Positions 36,857-45,217 of a stretch of DNA of 64,000 nucleotides are shown here, one piece after another. The stretch comes from Marivibrio halodurans (GTDB lineage: Bacteria; Pseudomonadota; Alphaproteobacteria; UBA8366; Aestuariispiraceae): NCBI RefSeq assembly GCF_017963645.1, contig NZ_JAGMWN010000001.1, positions 744,001-808,000 on the forward strand. Direction: 5' to 3'. The notes under the pieces are model-generated. The model was not told the DNA's origin and did no database searches. It saw only the letters and a program-made list of their open reading frames with translations. The stretch's first letter is position 1. Each line of letters starts with the position of its first letter. Made by a program: the position numbers and the translations under genes.

Positions 36857-37696
36857 CTATGCCATTTTCACCGCCGGCTCCCCATCGCTGCGCTGATAGA
36901 TACCGCGCAGCCCCGGGATCGGCTTGAATCGATCGGTGACGCCGAGCACGGTTTCCGCACCGCCGAGATAGAGCACACCGTCCTTCGGCATGATGTCGGC
37001 AATCCCCTCCAGCACCTTTTTCTTGGTCGGTTGATCGAAATAGATCAGAACGTTACGGCAGAAGACGATATCGAACTGACCGAGCGAACGGGGATGGGTC
37101 AACAGGTTGAATTCCCCGAACTGAACCATCGAGCGCAACCCCGCGTCGATCTGCCATTTGTCGCCCGTCTGGCGGAAATATTTCACCAGAAGCTGAATCG
37201 GCAGGCCGCGCTGTACCTCGAACTGGGTATAGAGACCGGCCTTGCCCTTATCGACGATCTCCTTCGACAGATCGGTCGCGACAATGTCGAAGCGCCAGCC
37301 GGAAACCTTCGCCTGATTCTCCTTCAACAGGATGGCGAGCGAATAAGGCTCCTGGCCGCTGGAGCAGGCAGCGCTCCAAATTCGGATTTTCCGCTGACCG
37401 CCCCTGGCCTGCATCATGCCCGGCAGGACATGATCGCGAAACAGGTCGAACGGGCGCGTGTCACGGAAGAACAGCGATTCGTTCGTCGTCATCGCCTCGG
37501 TCACGTCGACCATGAGCTTCTCGCCGCCGCTGCCGCTGCGCAACTTCGGGATCAACTCGTCCAGCCCCTTGAGGCCGTGACGCCGCGCGACCGGCATCAG
37601 CCGGGTTTCCAGCAAATAGACCTTGTCCTTGCCGACGATAAGACCAGACCGGTCCTTCAGCAGCTTCGCCAGATACTCGAAATCCTCGACCCTCAT
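36857..37696 (-). CDS. cheR: Chemotaxis methyltransferase CheR
   Basis: A 279-residue SAM-dependent methyltransferase that methylates chemoreceptor glutamates. The N-terminal helical domain contains LIVGKDKVYLLETRLMPVARR; the catalytic domain has TNESLFFRDTRPF, RIWSAACSSGQEPYSLAI (SAM loop) and FDIVFCRNVLIYFD. Its start overlaps the cheB stop by 4 nt, so it is the last gene of cheY-cheB-cheR. Confidence 0.95.
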   Translation of the reverse strand: MRVEDFEYLAKLLKDRSGLIVGKDKVYLLETRLMPVARRHGLKGLDELIPKLRSGSGGEKLMVDVTEAMTTNESLFFRDTRPFDLFRDHVLPGMMQARGGQRKIRIWSAACSSGQEPYSLAILLKENQAKVSGWRFDIVATDLSKEIVDKGKAGLYTQFEVQRGLPIQLLVKYFRQTGDKWQIDAGLRSMVQFGEFNLLTHPRSLGQFDIVFCRNVLIYFDQPTKKKVLEGIADIMPKDGVLYLGGAETVLGVTDRFKPIPGLRGIYQRSDGEPAVKMA

Positions 37697-38880
37697 GGCC
37701 GCCCTCCGACGGCGACCTGCCTAAGGCTCTTGCCGATCGTTCCGACGGGAAGAACCTGCATCGCGGCGCCGCGATGCGCGGTCGCCCCCGGCATACCCCA
37801 GACCACGCTGCTCGCCTCGTCCTGCGCCAGCACGACGCCACCGGAATCGGCCACGAACTCGGCACCCTTCGACCCGTCGGCCCCCATGCCGGTCAGGATG
37901 GCGCACAACACCTTCCCGCCATAGGCCTTGACCAGACTGCGCAACATCGGATCGACCGCCGGCTTACAGAAATTTTCCGGCGGGCCGTCATCGAGTCTGA
38001 GGATCTTGGACGCGCCCTTGGCCTCGATCAGCATATGCTTGCCGCCGGCCGCGACATAGAGGTGCCCTGGCCGGACCGTCTCGCCATCGCGTGCCTCGGT
38101 GCAATCGCGTCCGGTCGCGCGCGCGATATGCTCGGCCAGGATACGGGTGAAGGTCGCCGGCATGTGCTGGGTGATGAAAATCGGAACATCGACCGCCCCG
38201 ACGTCCTTCAACACCGTGAAAAGCGCTTGGGGACCGCCGGTCGAGCTGCCGACAGCGATGCAATGCGGCCGAAAGGCGGCCGGAAAGCGCCGCAGCGTGA
38301 TCTCCCTCGTCGAGGGCTGCGCCGCCGCGCGGACGCCCCCCTGCGCGCCGCCCTGATTCTGGGGCGCCGGAGTGCTCGCGCGTCCGACACGGCGCTTGGC
38401 TACCCGGCCAAGCGCGCGCACCTTGGCCACCAGATCATGCTTGAAATCGTCGGCGGAGCGCAATTCGGTGCTGCTGCTGGGTTTCGCGACATAATCCGCC
38501 GCACCCAACTCCATCGCCTTCAAGGATATCTCGGCATTGCGCTGGGTCAGGGTGGAAGCCATGACCACCTGCACGCGCGGATGTTTGGCGACGATCTGAG
38601 GCAGCGCCTCCAACCCGTCCATCACCGGCATCTCGACATCCAGAACCACGACATCGACCACGTTGCGGTCCAACAAATCCAAGGCTCGGCGACCATCGGC
38701 GGCGGTGGAGACCACCTCGATGCCACCAGCGGATTCGAGCATCCGCCCGATCAGCCCGCGAATCACCAGCGCGTCATCAACGACCAGAACACGAATGGGA
38801 TCGCCGGAATCCTGGCCGCCGCCCCTCGATGCCGAGGTTGTCGAGCCCGATGCGGCCGAATGCGGCGCGCTCTCGATCAT
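37693..38880 (-). CDS. cheB: Chemotaxis response regulator methylesterase CheB
   Basis: A 395-residue protein with an N-terminal receiver (RVLVVDDALVIR, phospho-Asp in VVLDVEMPVMDG) and a C-terminal methylesterase with catalytic Ser in GSSTGGP, His in ITQHMPATFT and Asp in TGMGADGS. It removes methyl groups from chemoreceptors after phosphorylation by CheA. A Gln/Ala-rich linker near residues 175-200 is longer than usual. It overlaps cheY and cheR by 4 nt each. Confidence 0.95.
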   Translation of the reverse strand: MIESAPHSAASGSTTSASRGGGQDSGDPIRVLVVDDALVIRGLIGRMLESAGGIEVVSTAADGRRALDLLDRNVVDVVVLDVEMPVMDGLEALPQIVAKHPRVQVVMASTLTQRNAEISLKAMELGAADYVAKPSSSTELRSADDFKHDLVAKVRALGRVAKRRVGRASTPAPQNQGGAQGGVRAAAQPSTREITLRRFPAAFRPHCIAVGSSTGGPQALFTVLKDVGAVDVPIFITQHMPATFTRILAEHIARATGRDCTEARDGETVRPGHLYVAAGGKHMLIEAKGASKILRLDDGPPENFCKPAVDPMLRSLVKAYGGKVLCAILTGMGADGSKGAEFVADSGGVVLAQDEASSVVWGMPGATAHRGAAMQVLPVGTIGKSLRQVAVGGRP

Positions 38881-39245
38881 GCGGTCAGTCCCAGCATCTC
38901 GAATTTGGTCTTCACGATCTCGGCGTCGAAGGGCTTCATGATGTATTCGTCCGCGCCGGCGGCCAGCGCCTCCTGGATATGCCGCATATCGTTCTCGGTG
39001 GTGCAGAAGACCACCGACACCTTATCGCCGCCGGGAAGCTGCCGCAGCGCGCGCAGATATTCGAGGCCGTCCATATTGGGCATGTTCCAATCGAGCAGGA
39101 CGCCGTCAGGCAGCCTCTCCTCGCTTTTTTCGAGTGCGACCTTGCCGTCCTCGGCCTCAATCACCTCGAACCCCAATTCCTCGATGATCTTGCGCGCAAC
39201 CGTGCGGATGACACGGGAATCATCGACAACGAGACAGGTTTTCAT
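38877..39245 (-). CDS. cheY: Single-domain response regulator CheY
   Basis: A 122-residue receiver with acidic pair D8-D9, phospho-acceptor D52 (LLDWNMPNMDG) and conserved Lys in YIMKPFD. It is phosphorylated by CheA and should act at the flagellar switch. It is the first gene of the tightly overlapping cheY-cheB-cheR unit, separated from cheA by 255 nt in which I see no cheW. Confidence 0.94.
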   Translation of the reverse strand: MKTCLVVDDSRVIRTVARKIIEELGFEVIEAEDGKVALEKSEERLPDGVLLDWNMPNMDGLEYLRALRQLPGGDKVSVVFCTTENDMRHIQEALAAGADEYIMKPFDAEIVKTKFEMLGLTA

Positions 39246-39500
39246 CGGAAGCTACCCTCGAAGCTATTCTTCGGCGTCCGCCCATGTCGCGACGGCCCCC
39301 CATGAGCCGTCCGGCCGGCGGGGTCGCCCCCTTGATCACGACCCATTCGGAACCGACCCGCGGGCCGTCTCGAATGCTCGGAGCGAGCTTACTCCCCGCG
39401 ATATCGCCCTGCAACGTATAGGCGTTCCCGCCTCGGGGCGATGGAAGCGAGAATCTCCATCACCGATCCGGAACGACCTCCGAACCGACAGCGGCGCATC

Positions 39501-42386
39501 TCAACCGTGGCGTGAACCGCTATCATAACCCGATCCGGCCGCGCTTTCCTCCAACGCCGCCAGCAGACCATCGCGATCATGCTTGGCGACATAATCGGTG
39601 AAGCCCACGGCATGGCCCCGCTCCAGATCCTCCCGCTCGGTGTGGGAAGAGACGGCGACGATCGGCACATTGGCCCAGCGGCCGCCGGCGCGCAGCTTCT
39701 CCACGAGGTCGAAACCGCTCATGCCCGGCATCTCGATGTCGGAGACGATGGCGTCGAACATATCGCCCCGCTCATAGAGTTCCAGCGCCTGCTCGGCGCT
39801 CTCCACCGAAGTCACCGCATAGCCGGCGACCGACAACATCGGCGTCAACAGATTGCGGAAGAAAGCGCTGTCATCGACCAACAGCAACCGTGAGCGCTTC
39901 GCCTTGCCGGACTCGATCGCCTTGCGGTCGGCCGCGAACCAATCCGGGAAAGCCTTGGTGAGGAAGAAGGTCGTATCCAGTATCTCGGTCGCCTTGCCGG
40001 CCACGATCGCGCTGCCCAGCATACCGTCGGTCTTGTCGCTGAGTTCGACCGACAGACGATCCTCGACGATATCCAGGATTTCGTCCACGACGAGACCCAT
40101 CGAGCGCTCGCGGTCCGTGAAGACGAGCGTCGGGCGCTTACCCTCCTTGGGAAACTCGATCCCGTCCCGGATCGGCACCAGAGGCATCAGTACGCCGCGA
40201 TACTGGATCATGGCCCGGCCGTTGGAATACTCGACGGAGCCGAAATCGACCTCCTCCAAGCGGGCGACGAGGCCGAGCGGCACCGCCTTCGGCGCCGCGC
40301 CGCCGGCCCGGAACAGCAGCAACGCCACGCGATCCTCCTCGACCAGATCCATGTGCTCGTCACGAGCCTCGCCACGCTGGTCCGCGACCGCGATCTCGCC
40401 CGTCGTCTGGGCGATGCCGTTGGGGTCGAGGATCATGATCACGCTGCCGTCGCCCAGGATCGTGTTGCCGCCGAAGATCGGCAGGTTACGCAGGATACTC
40501 GCGGTCGGCTTCACCACGATCTCCTCGGCGTCGTATATGCGATCGACGATAATGCCGAACGTATAGGCACCGACCTGGCTGACCACGATATAGGCTTCGC
40601 GGGCATAGGCGCCGTCGTCACCTTCCATGTCCAGGAGCTTGCGCAGCGTCACCAACGGCAACAGCTTATCTCGCAGGCGCAGAACGGGTGTGCCGTGAAT
40701 CCGCTCGATCTTGTGCTCGCCGTCGTTCGAGGCACGGACGAGTTCCACGACGCTGATCTGCGGGATCGCGAAGCGCTCGTTCGAGCATTCGACGATCAAC
40801 GCGTTCACGATCGCCAGCGTCAGCGGAATCTTGATGGTGAAGGTGGTGCCCTGCCCTTCGACCGAGGTCAGTTCGACCGTGCCGCCGATCTTGTCGATAT
40901 TGCTCTTCACCACGTCCATGCCGACGCCGCGTCCGGAAACGGAAGTAACGGAAGCGGCGGTGGAGAAGCCGGCGGCGAAGATGAACTGCTGAACCTGATG
41001 CTCGGTCATCCCCTCCAGTTCGGATTCGGTCGTCAGCCCATTGTTGAGCGCCTTCTCCTTGATCTTGGAGAGTGCCAGACCCTTACCGTCATCCTTGATC
41101 TGGATCAGGATGTGCCCGCCTTCGTGATAGGCGTTGAGGGTGATGGTGCCGGTCTCGGACTTGCCGGCGGCGGCGCGCACATCCGGCGTCTCGATCCCAT
41201 GATCGGCGGAATTGCGCACCATGTGGGTCAGTGGATCGCGGATGATCTCCAGCACCTGACGGTCCAACTCCGTCTCGGCGCCGATCATCTGCAGGTCGAT
41301 CTTCTTATGCAGTTCGACCGACAGATCGCGCACGATGCGCGGCAGCTTCGCCCAGGCATTGCCGATCGGCTGCATGCGCGTCTTCATGACGCCTTCCTGC
41401 AACTCCGACGTGACGTGGCTGAGACGCTGCAGCGGCGCGCCGAACTCGCTCTCCGACTGGCTGCGCAGGATCTGCAGAAGCTGGTTACGGGTGAGCACCA
41501 GTTCCGAGACCATGGTCATCAGGTTTTCGAGCAGATCCACATTGACGCGGATCGTCTGAATGACGCCGCCGCCTTCCTTGCGCTCGACCGGGTGGTCGTC
41601 CCGCTTATCCGTCTCGGCGGGTGCCGGCGCATGATCGCCGGTCCTGGCGGGTAGGCCGGAAGCCGACGCGCGCGGGGCCGCTTTATGGGCCTCCGCGTGA
41701 TCGGCGGACGCCGCCGCGTCGGCCTGCTTCTTCGCTGCCAACGGATCGCCCGGCCCCTTGTATTCCGTCGCGTCGAAAATGGCCTGCAGGGCGTCGTTAT
41801 CCTCCGCCACGGGGCCATCGTCCGCGTCCGCGCCGGACGCCGCCGCGTCGGCTATCTTCTTGGCCGCCAGCGGATCGCCCGGCCCCTTGTATTCCGTCGC
41901 GTCGAAAATGGCCTGCAGGTCATCGCTGTCCTCGGCCGGCGCTTCTTCCTCCGCCCCCGTTTCCGGTTCCGGCTCGGCCGCGGGCGTGTCGGGCGCGCCC
42001 GGAACCTCGCCGGTTTCGGCCAGGTGATTCAAGCGCGCGATCAGATCGGTATCCTCGCCTTCCGGCTCCGCCTCCGTCGCCTCCAGCGCGGCCAACAGCG
42101 CCTTGATCTGGTCTAGCGATTCCAGGACCAGGGAAATCCGGTCCGCCGTCACCTCCAGCTCGCCGTCCCGGATCTTGCCGAGCACGTTCTCGGAAGCGTG
42201 CGCCACGGATTCGAGCCGGGGCAGACCAAGGAACCCGCAGGTCCCCTTGATGGTATGAACCATCCGGAAGATGCTGCTCAGTATCTGCTGGTCGTTCGGA
42301 TTCTGCTCAAGCTTGACCAGTTCGACGTCGAGCTGATCCATGCTCTCCGCGGTTTCGGTTAGAAACTCATTCAGCAAGTCGTCCAT
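39501..42386 (-). CDS. cheA: Hybrid chemotaxis kinase CheA with two CheW-like domains and a receiver
   Basis: A 961-residue protein. In order: Hpt domain with H44 (VHTIKGTCGF); a long Ala/Glu/Pro-rich linker (about 105-270) holding a duplicated 22-residue motif; dimerisation domain (NVDLLENLMTMVSELV); ATPase (HMVRNSADHG, DDGKGLA, GRGVGMDVVK); a CheW-like P5 domain; a second CheW-like domain (about 675-820); and a C-terminal receiver (RLLLVDDSAFFRN, SDIEMPGMSG). No canonical P2 domain is visible. The extra CheW-like domain may explain the lack of a cheW gene here. Confidence 0.95.
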   Translation of the reverse strand: MDDLLNEFLTETAESMDQLDVELVKLEQNPNDQQILSSIFRMVHTIKGTCGFLGLPRLESVAHASENVLGKIRDGELEVTADRISLVLESLDQIKALLAALEATEAEPEGEDTDLIARLNHLAETGEVPGAPDTPAAEPEPETGAEEEAPAEDSDDLQAIFDATEYKGPGDPLAAKKIADAAASGADADDGPVAEDNDALQAIFDATEYKGPGDPLAAKKQADAAASADHAEAHKAAPRASASGLPARTGDHAPAPAETDKRDDHPVERKEGGGVIQTIRVNVDLLENLMTMVSELVLTRNQLLQILRSQSESEFGAPLQRLSHVTSELQEGVMKTRMQPIGNAWAKLPRIVRDLSVELHKKIDLQMIGAETELDRQVLEIIRDPLTHMVRNSADHGIETPDVRAAAGKSETGTITLNAYHEGGHILIQIKDDGKGLALSKIKEKALNNGLTTESELEGMTEHQVQQFIFAAGFSTAASVTSVSGRGVGMDVVKSNIDKIGGTVELTSVEGQGTTFTIKIPLTLAIVNALIVECSNERFAIPQISVVELVRASNDGEHKIERIHGTPVLRLRDKLLPLVTLRKLLDMEGDDGAYAREAYIVVSQVGAYTFGIIVDRIYDAEEIVVKPTASILRNLPIFGGNTILGDGSVIMILDPNGIAQTTGEIAVADQRGEARDEHMDLVEEDRVALLLFRAGGAAPKAVPLGLVARLEEVDFGSVEYSNGRAMIQYRGVLMPLVPIRDGIEFPKEGKRPTLVFTDRERSMGLVVDEILDIVEDRLSVELSDKTDGMLGSAIVAGKATEILDTTFFLTKAFPDWFAADRKAIESGKAKRSRLLLVDDSAFFRNLLTPMLSVAGYAVTSVESAEQALELYERGDMFDAIVSDIEMPGMSGFDLVEKLRAGGRWANVPIVAVSSHTEREDLERGHAVGFTDYVAKHDRDGLLAALEESAAGSGYDSGSRHG
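41742..41919 (-). repeat. Two copies of a 49-bp exact repeat in the cheA linker
   Basis: 41742-41790 and 41871-41919 are identical over 49 bp, with similar flanks, at a 129-bp (43-codon) period. They encode residues 156-177 and 199-220 of CheA, each containing LQAIFDATEYKGPGDPLAA. The flanks have diverged at synonymous and Ala-rich positions, while the motif core has not. Confidence 0.92.
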
Positions 42387-42538
42387 GGATCGTCCCTTGT
42401 CATGATCCGGCGCCGGGGATGTCGCGTGCCCCGTGCGACCCGTTTCCTCTCACGCGACCGATCTCCCGGCGCGACCGCACCCTCGCGCGTCGTACCATGA
42501 TGGTCGCTCAACCGGGGCGCAACCTACAGAAACAATGG

Positions 42539-42553
42539 TTAAGAAACGTTTTA
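42539..42553. promoter_or_regulatory. Candidate CtrA-binding box upstream of cheA
   Basis: TTAA-N7-TTTA, one base from the CtrA consensus TTAA-N7-TTAA, lies about 155 nt upstream of the cheA start and touches the chpT stop codon. The CtrA link is inferred from the motif alone. Confidence 0.3.
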
Positions 42554-43213
42554 TCGTAAGCGACCCCCGCTCGCCTCCCTCTCCGCGGCTACCGCCATCA
42601 GGGCGAGCCTGTCCGCCGACTGCCGTTGCAACACCGCGGAACGCCCGCTTTCCGCGCACAAGACGGCCGTCAGATAAGCATGCACGGTGCGCGGCGTCAG
42701 AGCCTCGACATCCATCTCGACGGTCATCGCGGCCGCCACTTCCTGCCGTAGAGCCATATCGGTCCCCTCGGCGGTGACAAGGAAGCACGCATCGTCCAAA
42801 GACACCGTGACGACGCCGCCACGCGGCAGGGTTTCGGCGGCGAGCGCGATGAGATTGAGGATGAGCTTCCCTTCCCCCCCCATCAGAACCGGCACGACCG
42901 GCGCCATCGGCCAGTCGAGCGTCACGCCGTCCACATGCTCGAGAAAGCCGACCGTCAAGGCGCGTAATTCCGGCAACCCGGCGGCCTCCCGCCCGGCACG
43001 GCCATAGGCCATGCGATAGAACTGGAGCCTGGCCTTGAGATTGGCGGCGCTTTCCGAGACCAGATTGGTAACGTCCTGACCGGCTTCTCCGCCCATTTCC
43101 TCGATCAGTTCCAACCCGTTGGAAATCGCGCCGGACGCTCCGACCAGTTCATGGGCGAACCGCGCGGTGACGAGTTCGCTCAACCGGAGAGCTTGATCGA
43201 AGGACTGTGACAT
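42551..43213 (-). CDS. chpT: Histidine phosphotransferase ChpT
   Basis: A 220-residue protein with a DHp-like helical N-terminus holding the phospho-His (H21 in ARFAHELVGASGAISNGLEL) and a C-terminal pseudo-ATPase-like domain without nucleotide motifs. This is the ChpT architecture: it relays phosphate from hybrid kinases such as CckA to CtrA. The ATG at 43213 (MSQSFDQALR) fits the family. Proximity to ctrA and cheA suggests a shared motility/cell-cycle module; cckA is not in this window. Confidence 0.9.
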   Translation of the reverse strand: MSQSFDQALRLSELVTARFAHELVGASGAISNGLELIEEMGGEAGQDVTNLVSESAANLKARLQFYRMAYGRAGREAAGLPELRALTVGFLEHVDGVTLDWPMAPVVPVLMGGEGKLILNLIALAAETLPRGGVVTVSLDDACFLVTAEGTDMALRQEVAAAMTVEMDVEALTPRTVHAYLTAVLCAESGRSAVLQRQSADRLALMAVAAEREASGGRLR

Positions 43214-43323
43214 AGGACGCTTTCCCTGGTCGCTACCGAACATCGAACACCATTCTTTCCGCGACCTTAGAGCGGTTCATCGCGATACGGAAGCATCCAG
43301 GTCGATCCGAAAGCGGGAATAGC

Positions 43324-43536
43324 ATGAACAATGATGAAGGCGCGAAGCGGGCTCGCGCGGCGGCCGCGATGGAGCATGGGCTGGAACCGGGTGATTTCGT
43401 CCGTCATCCGCGCGAACCCGACTGGGGGCTCGGCCAAGTACAAAGCGTCGTCGGCGCCAATGTCACCGTCAATTTCGAGGATCGCGGCAAGGTCATGATC
43501 AATACTACCGTCGTGTCACTCGTCCTCGCGCGCTGA
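43324..43536 (+). CDS. Small DUF3553 domain protein
   Basis: A 70-residue protein. The C-terminal 50 residues (GDFVRHPREPDWGLGQVQSV then TVNFEDRGKVMI) form a small SH3/KOW-like barrel typical of DUF3553, which also occurs next to UvrD-like helicases as a nucleic-acid contact domain. It is divergent from chpT. Its function as a stand-alone protein is unknown. Confidence 0.82.
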   Translation: MNNDEGAKRARAAAAMEHGLEPGDFVRHPREPDWGLGQVQSVVGANVTVNFEDRGKVMINTTVVSLVLAR

Positions 43537-43700
43537 TCGAAAACGGTCATTACGGACGCGCGCGCCGCCGCCTTTCGACCGGCCATTGAACGCACGTATT
43601 GCGACAGTGCCTGAAACCTCTCCACTATTTCCGTGCTTTACGGCTCCTTAAGGTTTCTGTCCTAAGGTTGGCGCCTCATATTCAACTGGAACCAACCGCC

Positions 43701-45182
43701 ATGAGCGATACGCGATCAAACGCAGTCCGCGCGGCAATGCGGCATGCGCATTTCGCCGAGCACGACCCAACCGGGGCGTCTGCGCGTCGAATCGCCCAGA
43801 TATTCGGACCGACGCGCCGTTTAATTCCGGTCTCCCTCGGCTATCTTCTATTTCTGATTCTCATCGTCGTTAGCACGAACTTCCTGCTCGACTTGCGCGC
43901 GCGGCAGTTGATCTCGGAACAGGCCGGGCGCTACTCCGTCGCCTGGGCCGAATTCGTCGGCGCGGGCCTCAAGAATCATCGGACCATCCTCTCGGGCGAC
44001 TCGATCGACCCGGCCGATATCGAATTTCTTCGCGCCGCCCTGCACGTACGCGACATCTTCCGCTTCAAGCTCTTCGACGAAACCGGTCGACTGCTTCTCG
44101 ATTCCCGTGATCTCGGCCGTCCGAACCCGTTGCGGCGCCGCGCGGATCATTCCGACACGGCACGCTGGGCCCTGACACTGAACGAGGCGGTCGCCACGAT
44201 CAGCACGGACCACGATGATCCGTCCCGGCCAGCCGTCTATGTCGAAACATATGTTCCCTTGATCATCGACGGCATGCCGATCGGAGTGGCGGAAGTCTAC
44301 ATCGATCAGGTCGACGCCACCCAATCGATCGAGAGCAACTTCCTGGAACTCGGCCTCGTGACGGGCGCGGCGATGGCGGTCGCCCTGCTGTTCCCGACCG
44401 GCTGGCTCTTCGTCCTTCTCCGCCGGCTCGACCGTCAGAACGAACGGTTGACCCATCACAAACGCCGCGCCGAGGAAGCGGAGCGGATCAAGGCCGACTT
44501 CATCGCGCGAATGAGTCACGATCTCCGCACGCCGCTGAACTCGATCATCGGCTTCACCGACCTCATGCGGACCATACCGGAAATCGCGGCCTCGCCCGAA
44601 AAATGCCGGGAATATGCCTCCCTGATCCACCGAAGCGGGCATAACATGCTGGCCTTGGTGAACGATATTCTCGAACTATCCGCCATTGAGTCCGGGAAAC
44701 GCGCGCGCGTTCCCGTGCCGATCGACCTCGCCACCGCGCTCGCCGATTGCGCGAAGGAACTGCGCCCCATGGCCGATCGCAAGAATGTCGCGCTTACGAT
44801 CGCCATCGATCCCGACTGCGCGGCGCCAATCATGGACGACCAGTCTTTCAACCGTGCCCTGGGAAACCTTCTCTCCAACGCGGTCAAGTTCTCGCCGGCG
44901 GGTGAATCGATCGAGATTCACGCGACACCCGCCGACGATCGCGTTTCCATCGCGGTGCGCGATCACGGGCCGGGCATCCGGCCGGCCTTGCTGCAAACGA
45001 TCACGGACCCTTTCACCCAGGGCGAACAGGATCCGTTCGTCGCCCGCAACGGCGTCGGCCTCGGGCTTTCGATCGTCAAGGCCCTGCTCGAGGAGAATCA
45101 AGGTGAACTCCGTATCGAAAACGCGACGGGAGGAAGCGGGACCATCGCGACAATAATTCTGCCGAGCGCGCTGGATGCTTAA
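43701..45182 (+). CDS. Membrane-bound sensor histidine kinase
   Basis: A 493-residue kinase. TM1 lies near residues 40-62 and TM2 near 213-235, enclosing a periplasmic sensor of about 150 residues that ends in YVPLIIDGMPIGVAEVYID, a CACHE-like strand pair. The cytoplasmic part has phospho-acceptor H273 (RMSHDLRTPLNSIIGFTDLM), N box NLLSNAVKFS, G1 DHGPGI and G2 GVGLGLSIV. No cognate regulator is adjacent. Just upstream, near 43648-43672, TAAGGTT occurs twice in a CCTTAAGG/CCTAAGG context that might be regulatory. Confidence 0.87.
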   Translation: MSDTRSNAVRAAMRHAHFAEHDPTGASARRIAQIFGPTRRLIPVSLGYLLFLILIVVSTNFLLDLRARQLISEQAGRYSVAWAEFVGAGLKNHRTILSGDSIDPADIEFLRAALHVRDIFRFKLFDETGRLLLDSRDLGRPNPLRRRADHSDTARWALTLNEAVATISTDHDDPSRPAVYVETYVPLIIDGMPIGVAEVYIDQVDATQSIESNFLELGLVTGAAMAVALLFPTGWLFVLLRRLDRQNERLTHHKRRAEEAERIKADFIARMSHDLRTPLNSIIGFTDLMRTIPEIAASPEKCREYASLIHRSGHNMLALVNDILELSAIESGKRARVPVPIDLATALADCAKELRPMADRKNVALTIAIDPDCAAPIMDDQSFNRALGNLLSNAVKFSPAGESIEIHATPADDRVSIAVRDHGPGIRPALLQTITDPFTQGEQDPFVARNGVGLGLSIVKALLEENQGELRIENATGGSGTIATIILPSALDA

Positions 45183-45217
45183 ATAAGCGGCGGAACATCA
45201 TAGCCCGCGACGTCTTC

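Noticed and set aside
39246-39500. A missing cheW gene between cheY and cheA
   Set aside because: No open frame of suitable length or CheW motif is present; CheA itself contains two CheW-like domains.
37774-39528. 584-codon plus-strand open frame
   Set aside because: Antisense to cheB and cheY, both with intact catalytic residues.
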